From positions 310,001 to 374,000 of the forward strand of contig NZ_PKRQ01000005.1 of assembly GCF_002855575.1 (NCBI RefSeq): a stretch of DNA of 64,000 nt. The letters run 5' to 3'. Positions 45,716 to 56,532 of this stretch are shown one piece after another (within the stretch, counting starts at the first letter, position 1; every line of letters starts with the position of its first letter). The notes below the pieces were generated by a model, which had not been told where the DNA came from, searched no databases, and was given only the letters and a program-made list of their open reading frames with translations. Made by a program: the position numbers and the translations under genes. This DNA comes from Tabrizicola sp. TH137. Its GTDB lineage: Bacteria; Pseudomonadota; Alphaproteobacteria; Rhodobacterales; Rhodobacteraceae.

Positions 45716-47050
45716 TTACCAGTTGTCCTTGAACCATTTGAAGGCCCGCTTCAGCGACCGCGCGGGATAGCGCTCACTCGGAATCTCGAAGTCCCACCAT
45801 TCATCCTGCGGATGAGCGGCAAAGAGGCACAGCCCCACCGCGCTGGCAAAGGCCGCGCCCGTGGCCGCCTGCGGCAGGCCCTGCACCCGCAGCGGACGGC
45901 CCAGCCGCACCTGCTGGCCCAGAATGCGCGCAGCCAGCCCGTCAAGGCCGGGGATCTGGCTTCCGCCCCCGGTCAGCACGATCTGCTGGCTCGGCAGATG
46001 GTCAAACCCCGCCGCATCCAGCCGCGCCCGCGCCTCTTCCAGAATCTCCTCGACCCGCGGCCGCATGATCCCGATCAGTTCCGTCCGGCTGATCTGGCGG
46101 CGGTCCTTTTCCCAGTCACCGCTCTCCCCGCCGATCTCGATCATCTCGCGGTCGTCCATGCTGGTGGCATGAATGCCGCCATGCTTGGTCTTGATCTTCT
46201 CCGCCACCGCCAGCGGGATCTGCAAGCCCTTGGAGATGTCCGAGGTCACATGATCCCCGCCCATCCGCACGGAGTCGGCATAGATCATGTGCTTCTTCAT
46301 GAAGATGGAAATGCCCGTGGACCCGCCGCCCATGTCGATGCAGGCCGCGCCCAGTTCCTGCTCATCCTCCACCAGCGAGGAGATCCCCGACACATAGGCC
46401 GAAGACGCAATCCCGGCCAGTTCCAGGTCACAGCGCTTGATGCAATAGAGCAGGTTCTGCACCACCGACCCATCGACGGACAGAAGATGCATGTCGCAGG
46501 CCAGCCGGTTGCCGATCTGCCCGCGCGGATCGCCCAGCCCCGTCCGATGGTCCAGTGCGAAATTCACCGGCTGCGCATGCAGCACCTCGCGCCCCGGCCC
46601 CAGGTCCGGCACATCGCAGGCCGCCAGCACCCGTGCCACATCCTGCTCCGTCACCACCGAATCCTGAAGGTCCCATTCGCCTGCCAGCCCATAGCTGCGC
46701 GGCTCGGCCCCGCTGAAACAGGCGATCACATGGTCCACCCGCACATTGGCCATCTTCTGCGCCGCCTGCACCGCCGTCCGGATCGCGCGCTCCGTCTCGT
46801 TCATCACGGAAATCTCGCCAAAGCGCACCCCGCGCGACCGCGTCGTCGCCGCCCCGATCACCCGGAACGAGGACTGCCCCGCCATCGGCCCCACGCCTTC
46901 CACCTCGCGCAGCCGCTCGGGCCCGTCAAACCGCAGGATCAGACAAGCGATCTTCGTCGTCCCGACATCCAGCACCGCCACCACGCCGCGCTGCATCGCC
47001 GCCCGCCGCATATGCCGCATCGCCCGCTGGGATTCGTAAAGACCTGTCAT
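45716..47050 (-). CDS. ftsA: Cell division protein FtsA
   Basis: 444 residues; the actin-like tether of FtsZ to the membrane. It starts [20 protein letters not shown]. The phosphate-1 loop is VAVLDVGTTKIACLIL, the 1C domain begins RSRGVRFGEIS, phosphate-2 is ACIDMGGGSTGISIF, and the adenosine motif is QIVLTGGGSQIPGLD. The C-terminal amphipathic membrane-targeting helix is YPARSLKRAFKWFKDNW. Its ATG overlaps the ftsQ stop as ATGA (47047-47050). Confidence 0.97.
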   Translation of the reverse strand: MTGLYESQRAMRHMRRAAMQRGVVAVLDVGTTKIACLILRFDGPERLREVEGVGPMAGQSSFRVIGAATTRSRGVRFGEISVMNETERAIRTAVQAAQKMANVRVDHVIACFSGAEPRSYGLAGEWDLQDSVVTEQDVARVLAACDVPDLGPGREVLHAQPVNFALDHRTGLGDPRGQIGNRLACDMHLLSVDGSVVQNLLYCIKRCDLELAGIASSAYVSGISSLVEDEQELGAACIDMGGGSTGISIFMKKHMIYADSVRMGGDHVTSDISKGLQIPLAVAEKIKTKHGGIHATSMDDREMIEIGGESGDWEKDRRQISRTELIGIMRPRVEEILEEARARLDAAGFDHLPSQQIVLTGGGSQIPGLDGLAARILGQQVRLGRPLRVQGLPQAATGAAFASAVGLCLFAAHPQDEWWDFEIPSERYPARSLKRAFKWFKDNW

Positions 47051-47949
47051 AGTTCGCTCCCGCTCACATCAATGCCCATCGCCTTGCGGTGCTCGTTCAG
47101 CGCAAATGGCGCCAGCCGCAGGGTGGGTCTCTTGTCATTCCTCAGATCGACGCTCAGCACGTCGCGCGCCAGCAGGTCTTCCGCCCGGTCCAGCGCGATC
47201 AGCCGTTCCATCGCCGCCACCGCGTCCCGCTCCGGCAGCAGGATGCGCTGGTTGCGGTCCAGGATCAGGTCCCAGCGCCGCTCGCCCATCCGCACCAAAC
47301 CCCGCACCCGCGGCAGGATCGGCTGCGCCGCCGCAAAGATCTCCAGCGCCTCGCCCGTCGCCTGATCCGCGCCCTCGCCCGCGATCAGCGGCAGGTCGGG
47401 CCGGTCCGTCCGCGCCGCCAGCCCCGCCACGCGGTTCCCCGCCTCGTCGAGCATCTCCAGCCGCTCGCCCACGCGCCACAGCACGACGGGCATCCGTTCG
47501 GTGATCCGCACCTGCAACACGCCGCCCGACCGCACCCGCAATTCGGCCTGCGCCACGGCGTCCAGTTCCTCCACCCGCGCCTGCACGGCGGCAAGGTCGA
47601 TATCAAAGGACGACAGCGGCAGCTTCAGCCCCAGCCGCGCCCGGATCGCCTCGGCCAGTTCCGGCGAGGCGCCATCCACCGAAACCAGCTTCACCATGAA
47701 TTCCGGCCGGTTCTGGAACTTCTCCTTCAGCTCGGTGAACGTGCCCAGCAGCGCCGCCCGCCGCCCCTCATCCCCGGCATAAAGCCCGACAGCGGCGGCG
47801 ATCAGGAACACCGGCAGACCCACCCGCGCCAGCACCCGGAAATAGGGCGTCAGCCACAGCCGCTGCATCTTGTATTGCCATTTCGTCGGCGCCGGGTCAC
47901 GGCGCGCCGCACGGGCCTGAAGGCGCGGCTCGGATCTCAGCGGTTGCAT
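47047..47949 (-). CDS. ftsQ: Cell division protein FtsQ
   Basis: 300 residues from [22 protein letters not shown] basic cytoplasmic tail of ~50 residues is followed by one membrane helix ([21 protein letters not shown]), then POTRA ([36 protein letters not shown]) and the beta domain ([41 protein letters not shown]). It recruits FtsB/FtsL and late division proteins. The start overlaps the end of ddl by 13 bp. Confidence 0.95.
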   Translation of the reverse strand: MQPLRSEPRLQARAARRDPAPTKWQYKMQRLWLTPYFRVLARVGLPVFLIAAAVGLYAGDEGRRAALLGTFTELKEKFQNRPEFMVKLVSVDGASPELAEAIRARLGLKLPLSSFDIDLAAVQARVEELDAVAQAELRVRSGGVLQVRITERMPVVLWRVGERLEMLDEAGNRVAGLAARTDRPDLPLIAGEGADQATGEALEIFAAAQPILPRVRGLVRMGERRWDLILDRNQRILLPERDAVAAMERLIALDRAEDLLARDVLSVDLRNDKRPTLRLAPFALNEHRKAMGIDVSGSEL

Positions 47950-48857
47950 GACGCATCCTCCACGATCCAGCGGCACAGCTCCGGAAAGCTCATCCCCACC
48001 TGCCCCGCCTGTTCCGGGCTCAACGAGGTGGGCGTCATCCCCGGCTGGGTATTCGTCTCCAGCAGGATCAGCCCGTCGATCCCCCGCGCCTCGTCCCAGC
48101 GGAAATCGGTCCGGCTCAGGCCCCGGCAGCCCAGCGCCCGATGCGCCCGCAGCGCATAGTCGAGGCAGGCATCGGTGATCTCCTGCGGCACCTCGGCAGG
48201 CACCACATGGCGGCTCCCGCCCGGCTTGTATTTCGCGTCATAGTCATACCAGCCATCGGTCAGGATATCTGTCACGCAGAGCGCCCGGTCGCCCAGCACC
48301 GAAACCGTCAGTTCCCGCCCCGGAACATAGGCCTCCACCATCACCGTGGCCGGCATCTCGGCGGCCAGCCGCGGCGCGTTCGATCCGGGATGCACGATAT
48401 AGACCCCGACCGAAGACCCTTCCGCCACCGGCTTCACCACGTAAGGCGCGGGCATCACATGCCCCGCCTCCACCTCTTCGCGCGGCACCACCACGCTCTC
48501 CACGATGGGCAGCCCCGCCGCGCGATAGGCGTCCTTGGCCCGCTGCTTGTCCATCGCCAGCGACGAGGCCAGGACCCCGGAATGCGTATAGGGAATGCGC
48601 AGCCATTCCAGCATCCCCTGCACGCAGCCATCCTCGCCCCAGCGGCCATGCAGGGCGTTGAAACAGACGTCGGGGGAAATCTCCGTCAGGCGCGCAGCCA
48701 GATCGAGGCCGCAATCGACCTCGACAACCTCATATCCCGCCTCGCGCAATGCCTTGGCGCATTCGCGCCCTGAAACGAGAGAGACCTCCCGCTCTGCGGA
48801 AAGCCCACCCTTCAACACCGCCACAAGGGGGACGCTTCTGCCCGAACCGCCCGCCAT
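47937..48857 (-). CDS. ddl: D-alanine-D-alanine ligase
   Basis: 306 residues. An ATP-grasp enzyme making the D-Ala-D-Ala dipeptide for MurF. Motifs: [74 protein letters not shown] and the metal/phosphate end [20 protein letters not shown]. It lies 36 bp after murB and overlaps ftsQ. Confidence 0.97.
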   Translation of the reverse strand: MAGGSGRSVPLVAVLKGGLSAEREVSLVSGRECAKALREAGYEVVEVDCGLDLAARLTEISPDVCFNALHGRWGEDGCVQGMLEWLRIPYTHSGVLASSLAMDKQRAKDAYRAAGLPIVESVVVPREEVEAGHVMPAPYVVKPVAEGSSVGVYIVHPGSNAPRLAAEMPATVMVEAYVPGRELTVSVLGDRALCVTDILTDGWYDYDAKYKPGGSRHVVPAEVPQEITDACLDYALRAHRALGCRGLSRTDFRWDEARGIDGLILLETNTQPGMTPTSLSPEQAGQVGMSFPELCRWIVEDASCNR

Positions 48858-48893
48858 TTCGCCTCAAACCCGGGTCTTGCGCCCGATTTTTCA

Positions 48894-49823
48894 TTATTCC
48901 GCCGTCAGTTCACCGACGCGCATGATTTCCCATTCTAACGTGATCCCGCTGTGTTGGAAAACCCTTTTTCGCACCTCTTCGCCCAATCCTTCCAGATCGG
49001 CCGCCGTCGCGCCGCCCGCATTGATCAGGAAATTGGAATGCATCTCGCTCATCTGCGCGCCGCCCCGCCGTGCGCCGCGCATGCCCGCGCCGTCGATCAC
49101 CTTCCAGGCCTTCAACTCATGCGTATCATCCGCCCGCCCCGTCGAGGACCGCCCCAGCGGATTGCGGAAGGTCGACCCCGCGCTGCGCTCCTTCGTGGGC
49201 TGGCTCGCATCGCGCTTGGCGATCTGCTCGGCCATCTTCGCCTCCAGCGCGGCAGGCTCCCCCGCCCCCGCCCGGAAGGTGGCCTCGATGATGACCCATC
49301 CCTCCGGCAGCGTCGATTGCCGATAGCGCAACTCCAGGTCCGCCGCCGGGATCGTCACGACATCCCCGGCCCGCGTCACCGCCCGGACCGAGATCAGGTG
49401 ATCCGCCACATAGGACCCGTAGCAACCCGCATTCATCCGCACCGCGCCGCCGATGCTGCCGGGGATCGTGCGCAGGAAGGTCAGGTCCAGCCCCGCCTCC
49501 GCCGCCTTCCGCGCCACATGCGCATCCAGCGCCGCCGCCCCCGCCGTCACCCGGTCCCCTTCGACCGAAATCCCGTTGAACCCCCGCCCCAGCCGGATCA
49601 CCACCGCCCGTATCCCGCCATCCCGCACGATCAGGTTCGACCCGACCCCCATCGGAAAGACCGTCACCGCAGGGTCAAGGTCGCGCAGGAAAGCCGCCAG
49701 ATCGGCCTCATCCGCAGGCTGGAACAGCGCATCCGCCGGCCCGCCCACCCGCAGCCATGTCAGATCGGCCAAGGGCCGCTGCTCGGTCAGGGTGCCACGG
49801 GGATGGGGAAGATGCTGCGCCAT
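48894..49823 (-). CDS. murB: UDP-N-acetylenolpyruvoylglucosamine reductase
   Basis: 309 residues from [20 protein letters not shown]. It reduces UDP-GlcNAc-enolpyruvate to UDP-MurNAc using FAD and NADPH. FAD-binding: [21 protein letters not shown] and [46 protein letters not shown]; catalytic Ser in [29 protein letters not shown] near the end. It is a type I MurB. Confidence 0.97.
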   Translation of the reverse strand: MAQHLPHPRGTLTEQRPLADLTWLRVGGPADALFQPADEADLAAFLRDLDPAVTVFPMGVGSNLIVRDGGIRAVVIRLGRGFNGISVEGDRVTAGAAALDAHVARKAAEAGLDLTFLRTIPGSIGGAVRMNAGCYGSYVADHLISVRAVTRAGDVVTIPAADLELRYRQSTLPEGWVIIEATFRAGAGEPAALEAKMAEQIAKRDASQPTKERSAGSTFRNPLGRSSTGRADDTHELKAWKVIDGAGMRGARRGGAQMSEMHSNFLINAGGATAADLEGLGEEVRKRVFQHSGITLEWEIMRVGELTAE

Positions 49824-49917
49824 GCCGCTTCGTAGCCGCCCGCGCCCCCCGAATGCAAGCCGTGGCGGCAACCGGCAGGCCGATACCCCGCGCCACCGCA
49901 AAGGTCCGCCCCGGCCA

Positions 49918-50175
49918 CTACTCCGCCGGTTCCGCACCCTTCCGGCGCAGCCAGCGCACCAGATAGATCACCGGCCAGCGCAGCACGCTCGTCCCCGCCG
50001 CCAGCACCACCATCCCCCAGATCGGCCCAGCCGTCCAGGTCACCCAGCCCAGGATCGGTATCCCCACGATGATCAGGGCGAAGGCCCGCCGCCAATGGTT
50101 GTTGCGGCTCGGCAGCATCGCCGCCACATTCGCCACGATCAGCCAGACAAAGGCCGCGATCAGCGCCCAGTTCAT
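49918..50175 (-). CDS. DUF2484-family small membrane protein
   Basis: 85 residues with two or three hydrophobic segments ([56 protein letters not shown]) and a basic tail. The position between murC and murB is the typical place for DUF2484 in Rhodobacteraceae. The start overlaps the murC stop (ATGA, 50172-50175). Function unknown; the constant location argues for a cell-wall or division role. Confidence 0.85.
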   Translation of the reverse strand: MNWALIAAFVWLIVANVAAMLPSRNNHWRRAFALIIVGIPILGWVTWTAGPIWGMVVLAAGTSVLRWPVIYLVRWLRRKGAEPAE

Positions 50176-51596
50176 GCCGCCGCTCCCATCAACCGCCCCG
50201 GCAGGTTGTTCGCCCAGGCGGAGATCGTCCCCGCGCCCAGACAGACCACCATATCGCCGGGCCGCGCCTGTTCCTTCACCAGACGCGCCAGATCGGCCTC
50301 GTCCGTGATCCCCCGCGCATGCCGATGCCCATGGGCGATCAGGCCGGAAATCAGGTCATCCCGGCTTGCCCCCGGAATGGGGTCCTCGCCCGCCGCATAG
50401 ACCTCGGCAATCGCCACCACATCCGCCTCGTTGAAGCAGGTGCAGAACTCCTCGAACAGGCTGCTCAGCCGGGTATAGCGATGCGGCTGATGCACCGCGA
50501 TGATCCGCGCGCCGGGCGTGCCCGCCACCGCCTGCCGCGCCGCCTTCAGCACGGCGGCAATCTCCACCGGGTGATGGCCGTAATCGTCGATGATGGTGAC
50601 GCCATTCACCTCACCCACCCGCGTGAACCGCCGGTTCACCCCGCCAAATCCCGCCAACGCCTCGCGGATCTCGTCCTTCTTCATCCCCAGATGCCGCGCC
50701 ACGGCAATCGCCGACAGCGCGTTGGACACGTTATGATCCCCCGGCATCGGCAAGGTGCAGCCCTCGATCATCGCATCCTCCCCCTCGTTCTGAAGAAGAA
50801 CGTCGAAATGGGCCTTTCCATTCCGATAAGAAAGATTGACCGCCCGCACATCCGCCTGCGCGTTGAAACCAAAGGTCACGATCCGCCGATCCGTCACCTT
50901 GCCCACCAGCGCCTGCACCTCCGGGTGATCGGTGCAGCAGACGGCAAGCCCGTAGAAGGGAATGTTCGACACGAAATCGAGGAACCCTTTCCGCAGCGCG
51001 TCGAAGGATCCCCAATGTTCCATATGCTCGGGGTCGATATTGGTCACGATGGCGATGGTCGCAGGCAGGCGGTTGAAGGACCCGTCGCTCTCATCCGCCT
51101 CCACCACCATCCACTCGCCCGCCCCGGCCCGCGCATTCGATCCATAGGCATGGATCACGCCCCCGTTGATGACCGTCGGGTCAAACCCGCCCTTGTCCAG
51201 AAGCGTCGCCACCATCGTCGTCGTGGTCGTCTTCCCATGCGTCCCGGCAATCGCGATATTCGACCGCAGCCGCATCAGCTCGGCCAGCATCTCGGCCCGC
51301 CGCACCACCGGCAGCTTGCGCCGCCGCGCCTCTTCCAGTTCCGGGTTCCCCTTCTTGATGGCCGAGGAAATCACCACCACCGCCGCCTCCCCGATATTCT
51401 CGGCCCGCTGCCCCTCGAAGAAGACCGCGCCCAGACCCACCAGCCGATCGGTGATCTTGCTGGCCTTGCTGTCCGACCCCTGCACCCGATAGCCCAGCGT
51501 CATCAGAACCTCGGCAATCCCCGACATCCCGATCCCGCCGATCCCCACGAAATGGATCGGACCCAGTTCCCCCGGAAGCTTCGTCGCCGCGTTCAT
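50172..51596 (-). CDS. murC: UDP-N-acetylmuramate-L-alanine ligase
   Basis: 474 residues. It adds L-Ala to UDP-MurNAc, the first peptide-stem step. The UDP-binding domain starts [23 protein letters not shown]. The ATP loop is [18 protein letters not shown], the Mg/substrate site [12 protein letters not shown], and the C-terminal domain begins [25 protein letters not shown]. Its start overlaps the murG stop (ATGA, 51593-51596). Confidence 0.97.
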   Translation of the reverse strand: MNAATKLPGELGPIHFVGIGGIGMSGIAEVLMTLGYRVQGSDSKASKITDRLVGLGAVFFEGQRAENIGEAAVVVISSAIKKGNPELEEARRRKLPVVRRAEMLAELMRLRSNIAIAGTHGKTTTTTMVATLLDKGGFDPTVINGGVIHAYGSNARAGAGEWMVVEADESDGSFNRLPATIAIVTNIDPEHMEHWGSFDALRKGFLDFVSNIPFYGLAVCCTDHPEVQALVGKVTDRRIVTFGFNAQADVRAVNLSYRNGKAHFDVLLQNEGEDAMIEGCTLPMPGDHNVSNALSAIAVARHLGMKKDEIREALAGFGGVNRRFTRVGEVNGVTIIDDYGHHPVEIAAVLKAARQAVAGTPGARIIAVHQPHRYTRLSSLFEEFCTCFNEADVVAIAEVYAAGEDPIPGASRDDLISGLIAHGHRHARGITDEADLARLVKEQARPGDMVVCLGAGTISAWANNLPGRLMGAAA

Positions 51597-52690
51597 CGTG
51601 AAATTCCCTTCGCCAAATCCTCGACCAGCGCCACAAGCCGCTCGGTCGCATCGGGGCGCCCCTGCCCCAGCGCATGCTGCGCCATCGCCACCGCCGCATC
51701 GGGCGAGGCCAGGATCGACCCCAATTGCGCGCAGAGCGTCGCAGGGTCAAGCAGCTTTTCCGGAATAAGGACCGCTGCCCCCGCGTCAACCAGCCCGCGC
51801 GCATTGGCCGTCTGGTGATCTCCCGTCGCCTGCGCGAAGGGGATCAGCACCGAAGGCCGCCCGATCACGCTGATATCCGCCACCGAGGACGCGCCCGACC
51901 GGCTCACCACCAGTTGCGCCTCCGAAAGCCTGCGGGGGATATCGCGGAAGAAGGGCTCCACCTCCGCCATGATCCCCGCCGCCTCATAGGCGGCGACGAC
52001 CCGCGCCATATCCTCTTCCCGCGCCTGCTGCGCCACGCGCAGATAGCGCCTGATGCCCTCAGGCAGCGCCGCCACCGCCGCAGGCACCACATCCGACAGC
52101 ACCCTCGCCCCCTGCGATCCCCCGATGACCAGCAGGCTCATGGGATAGTCGCCCGGCGGAATATACCCCGCCGCCGCCCGTTCCAGCACCGCCGCCCGCA
52201 CCGGATTGCCGGTATGGATGCCCTCCACGCCCGCGGGCAGGTCTGTGGGCCATGTCCCGCAGGCCACCTTGTCCACCCGCCGCGCGAAAAGCCGGTTCAC
52301 CCGGCCCAGCACGCCATTCTGTTCATGGATCATCCGGGGCCGCCGCAGCACCCAGGCCGCCGCCAGCGCCGGGATCGTGGGATAGCCGCCAAAGCCCACC
52401 ACCACCGCAGGCCGGTCCCGCAGCATCCCCCAGATGGCCGCGACCACACCGCCCAGAATGCGGAACGGCACCGCCAGCTTGGCCGCCACCCCGCCCCGCG
52501 CAAAGGTGGCGCTCGCCACCTGCTCCACTGCCACCACATGCGGAAACCCGCCGGTATAGCGCGCGCCCCGCGCATCGGTAGACAGCTTCACCCGCCAGCC
52601 CTTGCGCACCATCGCCTCGGCCAGGGCTTGGGCAGGGAACATGTGCCCCCCCGTCCCCCCCGCCGCGATCAACAGCAAGGGCCCCGCCAT
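51593..52690 (-). CDS. murG: UDP-GlcNAc:lipid I N-acetylglucosaminyltransferase
   Basis: 365 residues from [20 protein letters not shown], the first G-loop (GGTGGHxxPA). It converts lipid I to lipid II at the inner face of the membrane. Also visible: [33 protein letters not shown], the second glycine loop [37 protein letters not shown] and [11 protein letters not shown]. The ATG shares one base with the ftsW stop (TGATG). Confidence 0.97.
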   Translation of the reverse strand: MAGPLLLIAAGGTGGHMFPAQALAEAMVRKGWRVKLSTDARGARYTGGFPHVVAVEQVASATFARGGVAAKLAVPFRILGGVVAAIWGMLRDRPAVVVGFGGYPTIPALAAAWVLRRPRMIHEQNGVLGRVNRLFARRVDKVACGTWPTDLPAGVEGIHTGNPVRAAVLERAAAGYIPPGDYPMSLLVIGGSQGARVLSDVVPAAVAALPEGIRRYLRVAQQAREEDMARVVAAYEAAGIMAEVEPFFRDIPRRLSEAQLVVSRSGASSVADISVIGRPSVLIPFAQATGDHQTANARGLVDAGAAVLIPEKLLDPATLCAQLGSILASPDAAVAMAQHALGQGRPDATERLVALVEDLAKGISR

Positions 52691-53856
52691 CAGCGCCCTC
52701 CGCGCCCGAAGATGTCGCCCATCGTCCCCTGCGGCCGCGCCCGCGTCATCGCCAGCAGCGCGCCCACCGTGATCCCCGCCGCGATGACCGAAGACCCGCC
52801 ATAGCTCACGAAGGGCAGCGTCATCCCCTTCGCGGGCAGCAGCCGCACCGCCACCCCCATGTTGATCATCGCCTGCACGCCGAAGATGCAGGCCAGCCCC
52901 GTCCCCGCCAGCCGGATGAACGGGTCCCGCTCCTTCGTCAGCCGCATCAACGACCGCACCACCACCGTCGTATAAAGCGCGATGATCAGCAGGACGAGGA
53001 CAAGGCCATATTCCTCCGCCGCCACCGCGATGATGAAATCGGTATGGGCATCGGGCAGCGACCATTTCACCTGCCCCGCCCCCACGCCCACGCCGAAGAA
53101 CCCGCCCTCCTGGATGGCATTCGTGGCATAGCCAAGCTGCGTGCGCGGGTCCACATCGGGCGTCAGGAACCCGTCGATCCGGCGCGCGAAATGCTCGCTG
53201 CTCTCATAGGCGGCAAAGCCCCCCACCGCGACCATCCCGACCACGATGGCGATCAGGGTCATCGGCGCCCCCGCCACGAAATAGACCACACCCCAGCCGA
53301 ACAGAACCAGCGCCGCCTGCCCGAAATCCGGCTGCATCGCCAGCAGCGCCACGATGGCCATGCAGATGACAAAGCTCACCGATTTTCCCGGCGGCCCGTT
53401 CAGATCGAAACTCGCCGCCATCAGCCAGGCCACGACAAGGATGAAGGCGGGCTTCAGGAATTCCGACGGCTGCACCGACGCAAAGCCAAGCGAGAACCAC
53501 CGCACCGCCCCCTTGCCGAAATCCGTCCCCACGAAGGGCAGCAGGCACAGCGCGATGAAGGCCAGCACAAAGCCAAGGATGCCAAGCCGCCGCACCATGG
53601 CCGGGCTCATCATCGACACGCCCACCATCACCGCCAGCGCGACACCGCCGAAAAACGCCTGCCGCTGCACATAGAAGAAGGGCTCCAGCCCGTTCCGGCT
53701 TGCCAGAGGCACGCTCGCCGCCAGACCAAGCAGCAGCCCGATCCCGAACAGGATCAGGATGCAGGTCATCGACCATTTGTCGATCGTCCGCCACCAACGG
53801 GGAAGAACAGGCTCCGTCACCCGTGAGGGCATGGAGCCATAGACCATCTCAGTCAT
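52690..53856 (-). CDS. ftsW: Septal peptidoglycan polymerase FtsW (SEDS family)
   Basis: 388 residues from [20 protein letters not shown], with ten membrane helices. SEDS signatures: [50 protein letters not shown] (catalytic Asp region), [51 protein letters not shown] and [17 protein letters not shown]. It is the first gene of the minus-strand ftsW-to-ftsZ block in this window; the promoter must lie in 53857-54109, where I see no clear motif. Confidence 0.97.
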   Translation of the reverse strand: MTEMVYGSMPSRVTEPVLPRWWRTIDKWSMTCILILFGIGLLLGLAASVPLASRNGLEPFFYVQRQAFFGGVALAVMVGVSMMSPAMVRRLGILGFVLAFIALCLLPFVGTDFGKGAVRWFSLGFASVQPSEFLKPAFILVVAWLMAASFDLNGPPGKSVSFVICMAIVALLAMQPDFGQAALVLFGWGVVYFVAGAPMTLIAIVVGMVAVGGFAAYESSEHFARRIDGFLTPDVDPRTQLGYATNAIQEGGFFGVGVGAGQVKWSLPDAHTDFIIAVAAEEYGLVLVLLIIALYTTVVVRSLMRLTKERDPFIRLAGTGLACIFGVQAMINMGVAVRLLPAKGMTLPFVSYGGSSVIAAGITVGALLAMTRARPQGTMGDIFGRGGR

Positions 53857-54109
53857 GGATGAACCGCCTGTCGCCTGCACTGCTCGATGCCCGTTTCTCC
53901 GGGCTTGGGCGAAAGTCTAGCCGACTTTCCCGCCCCATGCCAGTGCAAAGGCGCCCCCGCGCCGCCCCGAAATGCCTGCTTTCCCGACCGCCCCCCCCGG
54001 CAGACGCGCCTCTCACGCGCTCACGCGCCCTGGCCGGACCGCCTGCCTTCTGCGGTGACCCTCATCCGCAGCCGCGCGCCCCCCGCAAGACCTCCGGGGG
54101 GCGGCCATG

Positions 54110-55627
54110 TCACGCCGCGGCGGGCGGTGCCTCCTCCTCGTCGACCACCGCCCGGTCCAGCGGATCTTCCGTCCGGGCCAGTTGGAAATAGGCGATGGTT
54201 CCCCGCACCTGTTCGGCCTGCGCCGAAAGCTGCACCGCGCTGGACGACAGGCTTTCCGACGCCGAGGTGTTCTGCTGCGTCACGCTGTCAAGGCTCTGGA
54301 TCGCCGTGGCGATCTGCGACGTCCCAAGGGAAAGCTCGCGCGCATTGGCCGACAGGCCGGTGACAAGCTCGGATGTCTGCTGGATGGCCGGCACCAGCCG
54401 ATGCAGCATGTCGCTGGCCAGTTGCGCCATCCGCAGCGTCTGCGTCGCCAGGCCCGAGATTTCGCCCGCCGAAGCCTGGCTCTTCTCGGCAAGTTTGCGC
54501 ACTTCCGCCGCCACCACGGCAAAGCCGCGCCCGTTCTCGCCCGCCCGCGCCGCCTCCACCGCGGCATTCAGCGCCAGCAGATCGGTCTGCCGCGCAATCT
54601 CCTGAACCACCGTGATCCGGTCCGAGATGCGCGCCATCGCCGCCATCGCCTCTGCCACCGCCTGCCCCGACTTCTGGGCATCGACGGCCGATTGCGCCGC
54701 GATCTTCTCGGTCTGCGAGGCATTCTCCGCCGAATGCTGGATATTCGCCGTCATCTGCTCGATTGCAGCCGAAACCTGTTCCGTGGCCGCCGCCTGCACG
54801 CTCGCGCTCTGGCTCAACTGGGTGGACGAACTGGCAATCGCCGCGCTGCCATCGGTGACGCCATTGATCGCCTGGGCCACATTGCCCACCACATCGCGCA
54901 GGCTTTCGACCATCTCGCTGATCGTCCGCTGCAACTGCGCGATCTCGTCGCTCCCCTTCTGCGGCGCCACTTCGCTCAGATCCCCCTCGGCGACGCGCCG
55001 ACCGATCACCGCGATGGATTTCAGCGGAACCGAAAGGGTCCGATGCAGGAACCACGCCGCCAGCGCCAGCAGGACGGCCAGGATACCGACCGCAAGCCAG
55101 ACGATCCGCGCAAGCTTCGCCTCCGACTTCGCCTCCATCTCCGTGGCGGACCAATGCGTGACGACCACGCCCGTCACATCGCCCTTTTCCCCGAACAGGG
55201 CGGGCGAGGCGATCAGCAGCCCCTCCTCCGCACGCTCCACCTGACCCGAGGCGATGGCCTTCTGCGCCAGCGCAGAGGCGCGCTCCATCGCCGGCCCGTC
55301 AAGATCGCCGCTCTGCGCCCTCACGCCGAATTCCGCGTCAAAGGCAACCGCCGATGTCAGCTTGTCGGCGGCCCGCGTCTCCAGATCGGCAAAGACCGCG
55401 TCGATCACCTCGGTCTTGCCGAACTTGATCGCCCCCGCCACCTCGCGCGAGGTGCTGCGCGTGCTGTCGAAGGCAAGGGCCTGCAACCCCTCCATCGCGA
55501 CGCTGCGCAGCAGCCCCGCCGCGCTATAGGTAATGCTGCCCGCAACGATCATTGCGAGCAGCACCATCATAACAAGACACTTGCCAAAGACCGATAGTCT
55601 GAACCGACGCGGAAAGGGCACGGCCAT
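54110..55627 (-). CDS. Methyl-accepting chemotaxis protein
   Basis: 505 residues. TM1 (~14-36), a ~130-residue periplasmic sensor, TM2 (~172-194), a HAMP domain ([28 protein letters not shown]), then the long signalling coiled coil. The kinase-contact hairpin is [42 protein letters not shown]. It controls CheA/flagella or a related output. The upstream gene on the same strand (38-bp gap) encodes a free secreted sensor-like domain, a likely accessory. Ligand unknown. Confidence 0.95.
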   Translation of the reverse strand: MAVPFPRRFRLSVFGKCLVMMVLLAMIVAGSITYSAAGLLRSVAMEGLQALAFDSTRSTSREVAGAIKFGKTEVIDAVFADLETRAADKLTSAVAFDAEFGVRAQSGDLDGPAMERASALAQKAIASGQVERAEEGLLIASPALFGEKGDVTGVVVTHWSATEMEAKSEAKLARIVWLAVGILAVLLALAAWFLHRTLSVPLKSIAVIGRRVAEGDLSEVAPQKGSDEIAQLQRTISEMVESLRDVVGNVAQAINGVTDGSAAIASSSTQLSQSASVQAAATEQVSAAIEQMTANIQHSAENASQTEKIAAQSAVDAQKSGQAVAEAMAAMARISDRITVVQEIARQTDLLALNAAVEAARAGENGRGFAVVAAEVRKLAEKSQASAGEISGLATQTLRMAQLASDMLHRLVPAIQQTSELVTGLSANARELSLGTSQIATAIQSLDSVTQQNTSASESLSSSAVQLSAQAEQVRGTIAYFQLARTEDPLDRAVVDEEEAPPAAA

Positions 55628-55665
55628 ATGCAGTCATCCTGTCTGGAGGGAAGAAAGGCGAAGGA

Positions 55666-56238
55666 TCACATCAATGCTTCGGCATTGACCCCGATCGTCA
55701 TCGTGCCGATCACCTGCGCGCTGGCCGGATCGGTGATCGAAATGGAAATCTGGCCCTGATAGGTCTGGGTCGATTCATCCAGTTCGATCTCGCCGAACAG
55801 CACGCCATCCGGGCCGGCCGGGAAGACGCTGGTGAACTTCTCCTCATCACCCTGCCACATGTCCGACGTCGGCGCCGACACCGCGACATTCAGGCCCAGA
55901 TTGTCGGTGATGAAGACCTCGGTGATCTTCCCGCCCGATGCCTCGACCTGCGCGCGCAGGAAATCCGCCGCTGCACTGGTCAGCGCAGGGGTGATGGTCG
56001 GGCTGTCCGACTGCCCGACCTCGGCCCGCCAGGCCGCGTCCATACTGTCGATCTTGGCCTGATCGAACCCGGCCCGCTCGGCATTCGCCGCCGTGATGGC
56101 CTCCACCAGAACCGGATCATTGGCCCAGGTCCGGATCGACCCATCCAGATAGTCCTTCATCGCCGCATCATAATCCTGCGCGACCGAAACGGTGGCGATC
56201 AATGCCAGAGGCACCGCCACGAGACCAAGCAGTTTCAT
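55666..56238 (-). CDS. Secreted PDC/Cache-like domain protein upstream of the chemoreceptor
   Basis: 190 residues from MKLLGLVAVPLALIATVSVAQ (signal peptide), with GGAAGGAGAT upstream. The mature protein resembles a PDC/Cache sensor: an N-terminal long helix region (MKDYLDGSIRTWANDPVLVEAI), then VFITDNLGLNVAVSAPTSDMWQGDEEKF (typical xxGxxVxxSxxSDxxQGDE), and QGQISISITDPASAQVIGTMTIGV. It has no membrane anchor or signalling domain. In operon with the MCP, it may deliver ligand to the receptor or modulate it; that is inference. Confidence 0.82.
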   Translation of the reverse strand: MKLLGLVAVPLALIATVSVAQDYDAAMKDYLDGSIRTWANDPVLVEAITAANAERAGFDQAKIDSMDAAWRAEVGQSDSPTITPALTSAAADFLRAQVEASGGKITEVFITDNLGLNVAVSAPTSDMWQGDEEKFTSVFPAGPDGVLFGEIELDESTQTYQGQISISITDPASAQVIGTMTIGVNAEALM

Positions 56239-56482
56239 TGCAATCTCCTTCCGAGATTTCAGGAACAACCTGCAGGAGAGGACGGAGTGTCGCAGGTAAC
56301 TTTTAACGGAGGGGCGTAAAACAGCGATTTTTCCCGCCGTCCGGCCCTGCGCTTGCCGCGCTTCGGATGGCCGACCGGTCCCGTTTGAAGGGGCAGCCAG
56401 ACCAAAGACCACCCCTCCCGCAACCACCCCGCCCCCCCGCTCTGGCCCGTCCCCCTGGTCCGATCACGATGCCCCTTGATTT

Positions 56483-56521
56483 TAGTTCTACAAAGAACCA
56501 TTATAGTTCTTCATCGAACCA
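56483..56521. promoter_or_regulatory. Tandem 18-bp operator repeats before the nitroreductase
   Basis: Two copies of TAGTTC-N6-GAACCA (56483-56500 and 56504-56521), each an imperfect inverted repeat, start 21 bp apart and so lie on the same DNA face. The second copy overlaps the AAGGAG ribosome site. The rest of the 294-bp gap is GC-rich with nothing else visible. They are the likely binding sites of the MarR regulator encoded at the end of this operon. Confidence 0.65.
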
Positions 56522-56532
56522 AGGAGTGAGCC

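Noticed and set aside
56239-56482. Possible extra small gene upstream of the nitroreductase
   Set aside because: Short frames here lack Shine-Dalgarno sequences and resemble non-coding GC-rich DNA.
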